Positions 62,844-64,000 of a stretch of 64,000 nucleotides of DNA are shown piece after piece. The position numbers were made by a program, and so were the translations under genes. The DNA is taken from contig NZ_JAHXYI010000006.1 of assembly GCF_019970045.1 (NCBI RefSeq), positions 248,001 through 312,000 of the forward strand. Direction: 5' to 3'. How positions within the stretch are numbered: the stretch's first letter is position 1; the number at the start of each line of letters is the position of its first letter. Source of the stretch: Chryseobacterium sp. GVT01B. Lineage in GTDB: Bacteria; Bacteroidota; Bacteroidia; Flavobacteriales; Weeksellaceae. Below the pieces are notes generated by a model. That model saw only the letters and a program-made list of their open reading frames with translations. It was not told the origin of the DNA and ran no database searches.

Positions 62844-63410
62844 TTAAATAACTTTTCCTTTTTCCAGAAATTCTTTTACTTTCTCTTTACTATATCCTTT
62901 TCCTTCCTCTAATACCTCACTCTGTTGAACATGAACCTTTTTACCATCTTTATCTAAAATGATAAAAAATGGATAAAACTGTTGTTCTTTAATATTGATA
63001 TATTGAGAAAAAACTTTTTCATTCTTATTCTCCGGGGAATAGTTCAGATGATAGTAAACATACTTTTTATCTACAATTTCCTTCAGCTCGGGAGTATTCT
63101 GCACAAAATTATTAAAACGAAGACACCAGATGCACCAGTTTCCACCGGCCTGGATCATAACATTCTTACCTTCTTTCTTAGCCTGAGCTACCAATTTTTT
63201 AATATCTGCCTCTGCGTCCGCTTTTGGATCATAGGGTTTAGGAAGCTTGGCTTTTTCTTCAGCTGCTTTTTTCTTCGCATCTAAGTCTTTCTGCTCAGTA
63301 GGCACTATAAGCGCTGTTTTTTGCTTTCCTTTATCCGGGGAGTTCTTCACTTCTTGTGAAAAAGCAAATGCACTTAATCCAAGAGAAGCGAAAATTATCA
63401 ATTTTTTCAT
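62844..63410 (-). CDS. Exported thioredoxin-fold protein
   Basis: A 188-residue protein with signal peptide (MKKLIIFASLGLSAFAFSQ) and a Lys/Ala-rich linker (residues 35-80). The thioredoxin fold begins near 83 with the active site GGNWCIWC (C93, C96), followed by FYPFFIILDKDGK, where the cis-Pro lies. The WCxWC form fits the DUF255/thioredoxin-7 group. It likely reduces or isomerises disulfides in the periplasm, and could act on cysteine-rich partners such as the convergent gene's product, which is only a guess. Own -7 element 36 bases upstream. Confidence 0.88.
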   Translation of the reverse strand: MKKLIIFASLGLSAFAFSQEVKNSPDKGKQKTALIVPTEQKDLDAKKKAAEEKAKLPKPYDPKADAEADIKKLVAQAKKEGKNVMIQAGGNWCIWCLRFNNFVQNTPELKEIVDKKYVYYHLNYSPENKNEKVFSQYINIKEQQFYPFFIILDKDGKKVHVQQSEVLEEGKGYSKEKVKEFLEKGKVI

Positions 63411-63445
63411 AATATAAAAGTAAAAAAATAATACATATCCCTCTG

Positions 63446-63453
63446 CAAAAATA
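63446..63453 (-). promoter_or_regulatory. -7 promoter element for the thioredoxin-like gene
   Basis: The minus strand reads TATTTTTG (TAnnTTTG), 35 bases before the ATG at 63410. Confidence 0.45.
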
Positions 63454-63474
63454 GAACCATAATTTTATTATCAC

Positions 63475-63482
63475 TAAATTTG
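63475..63482 (+). promoter_or_regulatory. -7 promoter element for the LpxL-like gene
   Basis: TAAATTTG (TAnnTTTG), 8 bases before the ATG at 63491, divergent from the thioredoxin-like gene; the leader would be very short. Confidence 0.4.
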
Positions 63483-63490
63483 CGTGTTTT

Positions 63491-64000
63491 ATGAATTTTC
63501 TAATCAAAATATTAAATCTGATCTCGAAGCTGCCGCTTAAAATATTATATATTTTTTCGGACGTCATCTTTTTCCTGAATTATTATCTGGTAGGATACAG
63601 AAAAGAGGTAATCACTCAAAATCTGAAAAAATCTTTCCCGGATAAATCGGAAGAAGAAATTAAAGAGATCCGAAAAAAATTCTACCTTAATTTTTCAGAT
63701 TATCTGGTAGAAACCATCAAATCTTTCAGCATTTCGGAAACAGAATCCAGAGTGCGAATGCAGCATATCAATCAACATTTATTTCATGAAGCTAAGGCTG
63801 AAGGCAAAAATATTATTCTTTTGGCAGGTCACGTTTTCAACTGGGAATGGATTAATGCACTGGCAAGAATTATTCCACAGGCACATTGCCATCCTGTATA
63901 CAGAAGGGTAAATAATGACTTTTGGGAGAATCAGATGAGGAAGGTCCGAAACAAATTCGGAAATGAGGCATTGGAAGCCAATGAAGTAATCCTGAATATT
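63491..64000 (+). CDS. LpxL/HtrB-type lipid A acyltransferase, N-terminal part
   Basis: The first 170 residues of a membrane acyltransferase, cut by the window end. A hydrophobic N-terminus (FLIKILNLISKLPLKILYIF) precedes RKEVITQNLKKSFPDKS, and the catalytic HxxxxE motif is in LAGHVFNWEW. The family transfers secondary acyl chains to lipid A at the inner membrane. The ATG at 63491 fits the expected start. Confidence 0.85.
   Translation, partial: MNFLIKILNLISKLPLKILYIFSDVIFFLNYYLVGYRKEVITQNLKKSFPDKSEEEIKEIRKKFYLNFSDYLVETIKSFSISETESRVRMQHINQHLFHEAKAEGKNIILLAGHVFNWEWINALARIIPQAHCHPVYRRVNNDFWENQMRKVRNKFGNEALEANEVILNI

Noticed and set aside
1..64000. tRNA or rRNA genes
   Set aside because: I looked for T-arm and rRNA-like segments in the intergenic gaps and saw none; gaps are AT-rich and without such structure. 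A tRNAscan or covariance search would settle it.

Overview
The window looks like a chromosomal segment of a flavobacterium, most likely Chryseobacterium or a close relative in the Weeksellaceae; this is inferred from protein character, not from a database search. The DNA is AT-rich. Many starts lie 20-45 bases downstream of the Bacteroidetes -7 element TAnnTTTG. Three secreted proteins carry type IX secretion (T9SS) C-terminal sorting domains, and the F-type ATP synthase operon lacks the beta and epsilon genes, as is usual in this class. No rRNA, tRNA, CRISPR array, transposase or intact prophage was seen. Coding is dense and mostly on the minus strand from 1 to 42.6 kb.

Layout. 0-7.2 kb: excinuclease UvrA, a two-gene type VI secretion baseplate module (TssE, TssF) with no other T6SS gene beside it, and an APC amino-acid permease. 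7.3-11 kb: a DUF4920 protein, an M14 carboxypeptidase and a phage-repressor-like HTH protein, the last two separated by a 0.96-kb non-coding interval studded with the dyad TTTACA-WW-TGTAAA. 11-20.7 kb: proline dehydrogenase, a UbiA prenyltransferase with a GHMP (mevalonate-type) kinase, a secreted metalloprotease, an MFS exporter and a thiolase. 21-30 kb: nucleoside permease, bifunctional nuclease, EtfAB, an SDR, a tandem pair of T9SS cargo proteins, an M20 dipeptidase and a lipoprotein. 30-35 kb: a THUMP-like methyltransferase whose start codon lies inside a dispersed repeat, a GxxExxY gene, a DinB protein and a udk-ftsB-mutA operon. 35-42.7 kb: ClpS, a CNNM/CBS protein, and the ATP synthase operon (AtpI-like, B, E, F, H, A, G).

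42.8-50 kb: Ffh, five small outer-membrane beta-barrel proteins of three interleaved types, PhoH and a SAM hydrolase. 50-55 kb: a 2-oxoacid dehydrogenase E2 subunit, an unknown protein, a ClC antiporter and the rpsF-rpsR-rplI ribosomal genes. 55.5-60.8 kb: an AraC regulator divergent from a TolC/HlyD/MFS tripartite efflux operon that contains an 8-bp x 8 tandem repeat. 61-64 kb: aldehyde dehydrogenase, a 64-residue double-glycine-leader cysteine peptide, a thioredoxin-like protein, and the start of an LpxL-type acyltransferase cut by the window end.

Most genes are core metabolism and envelope functions. The accessory signal is in small items: the operator-like dyad field around the HTH gene, the GG-leader peptide, the orphan T6SS baseplate pair, several families of dispersed repeats (GGCTAAAGCC type, ATCTGTG type, GCTTCGC type), and the 8-bp microsatellite inside the efflux operon. 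None of these is proven to be a new system; the HTH/dyad field and the GG-leader peptide are the best candidates.
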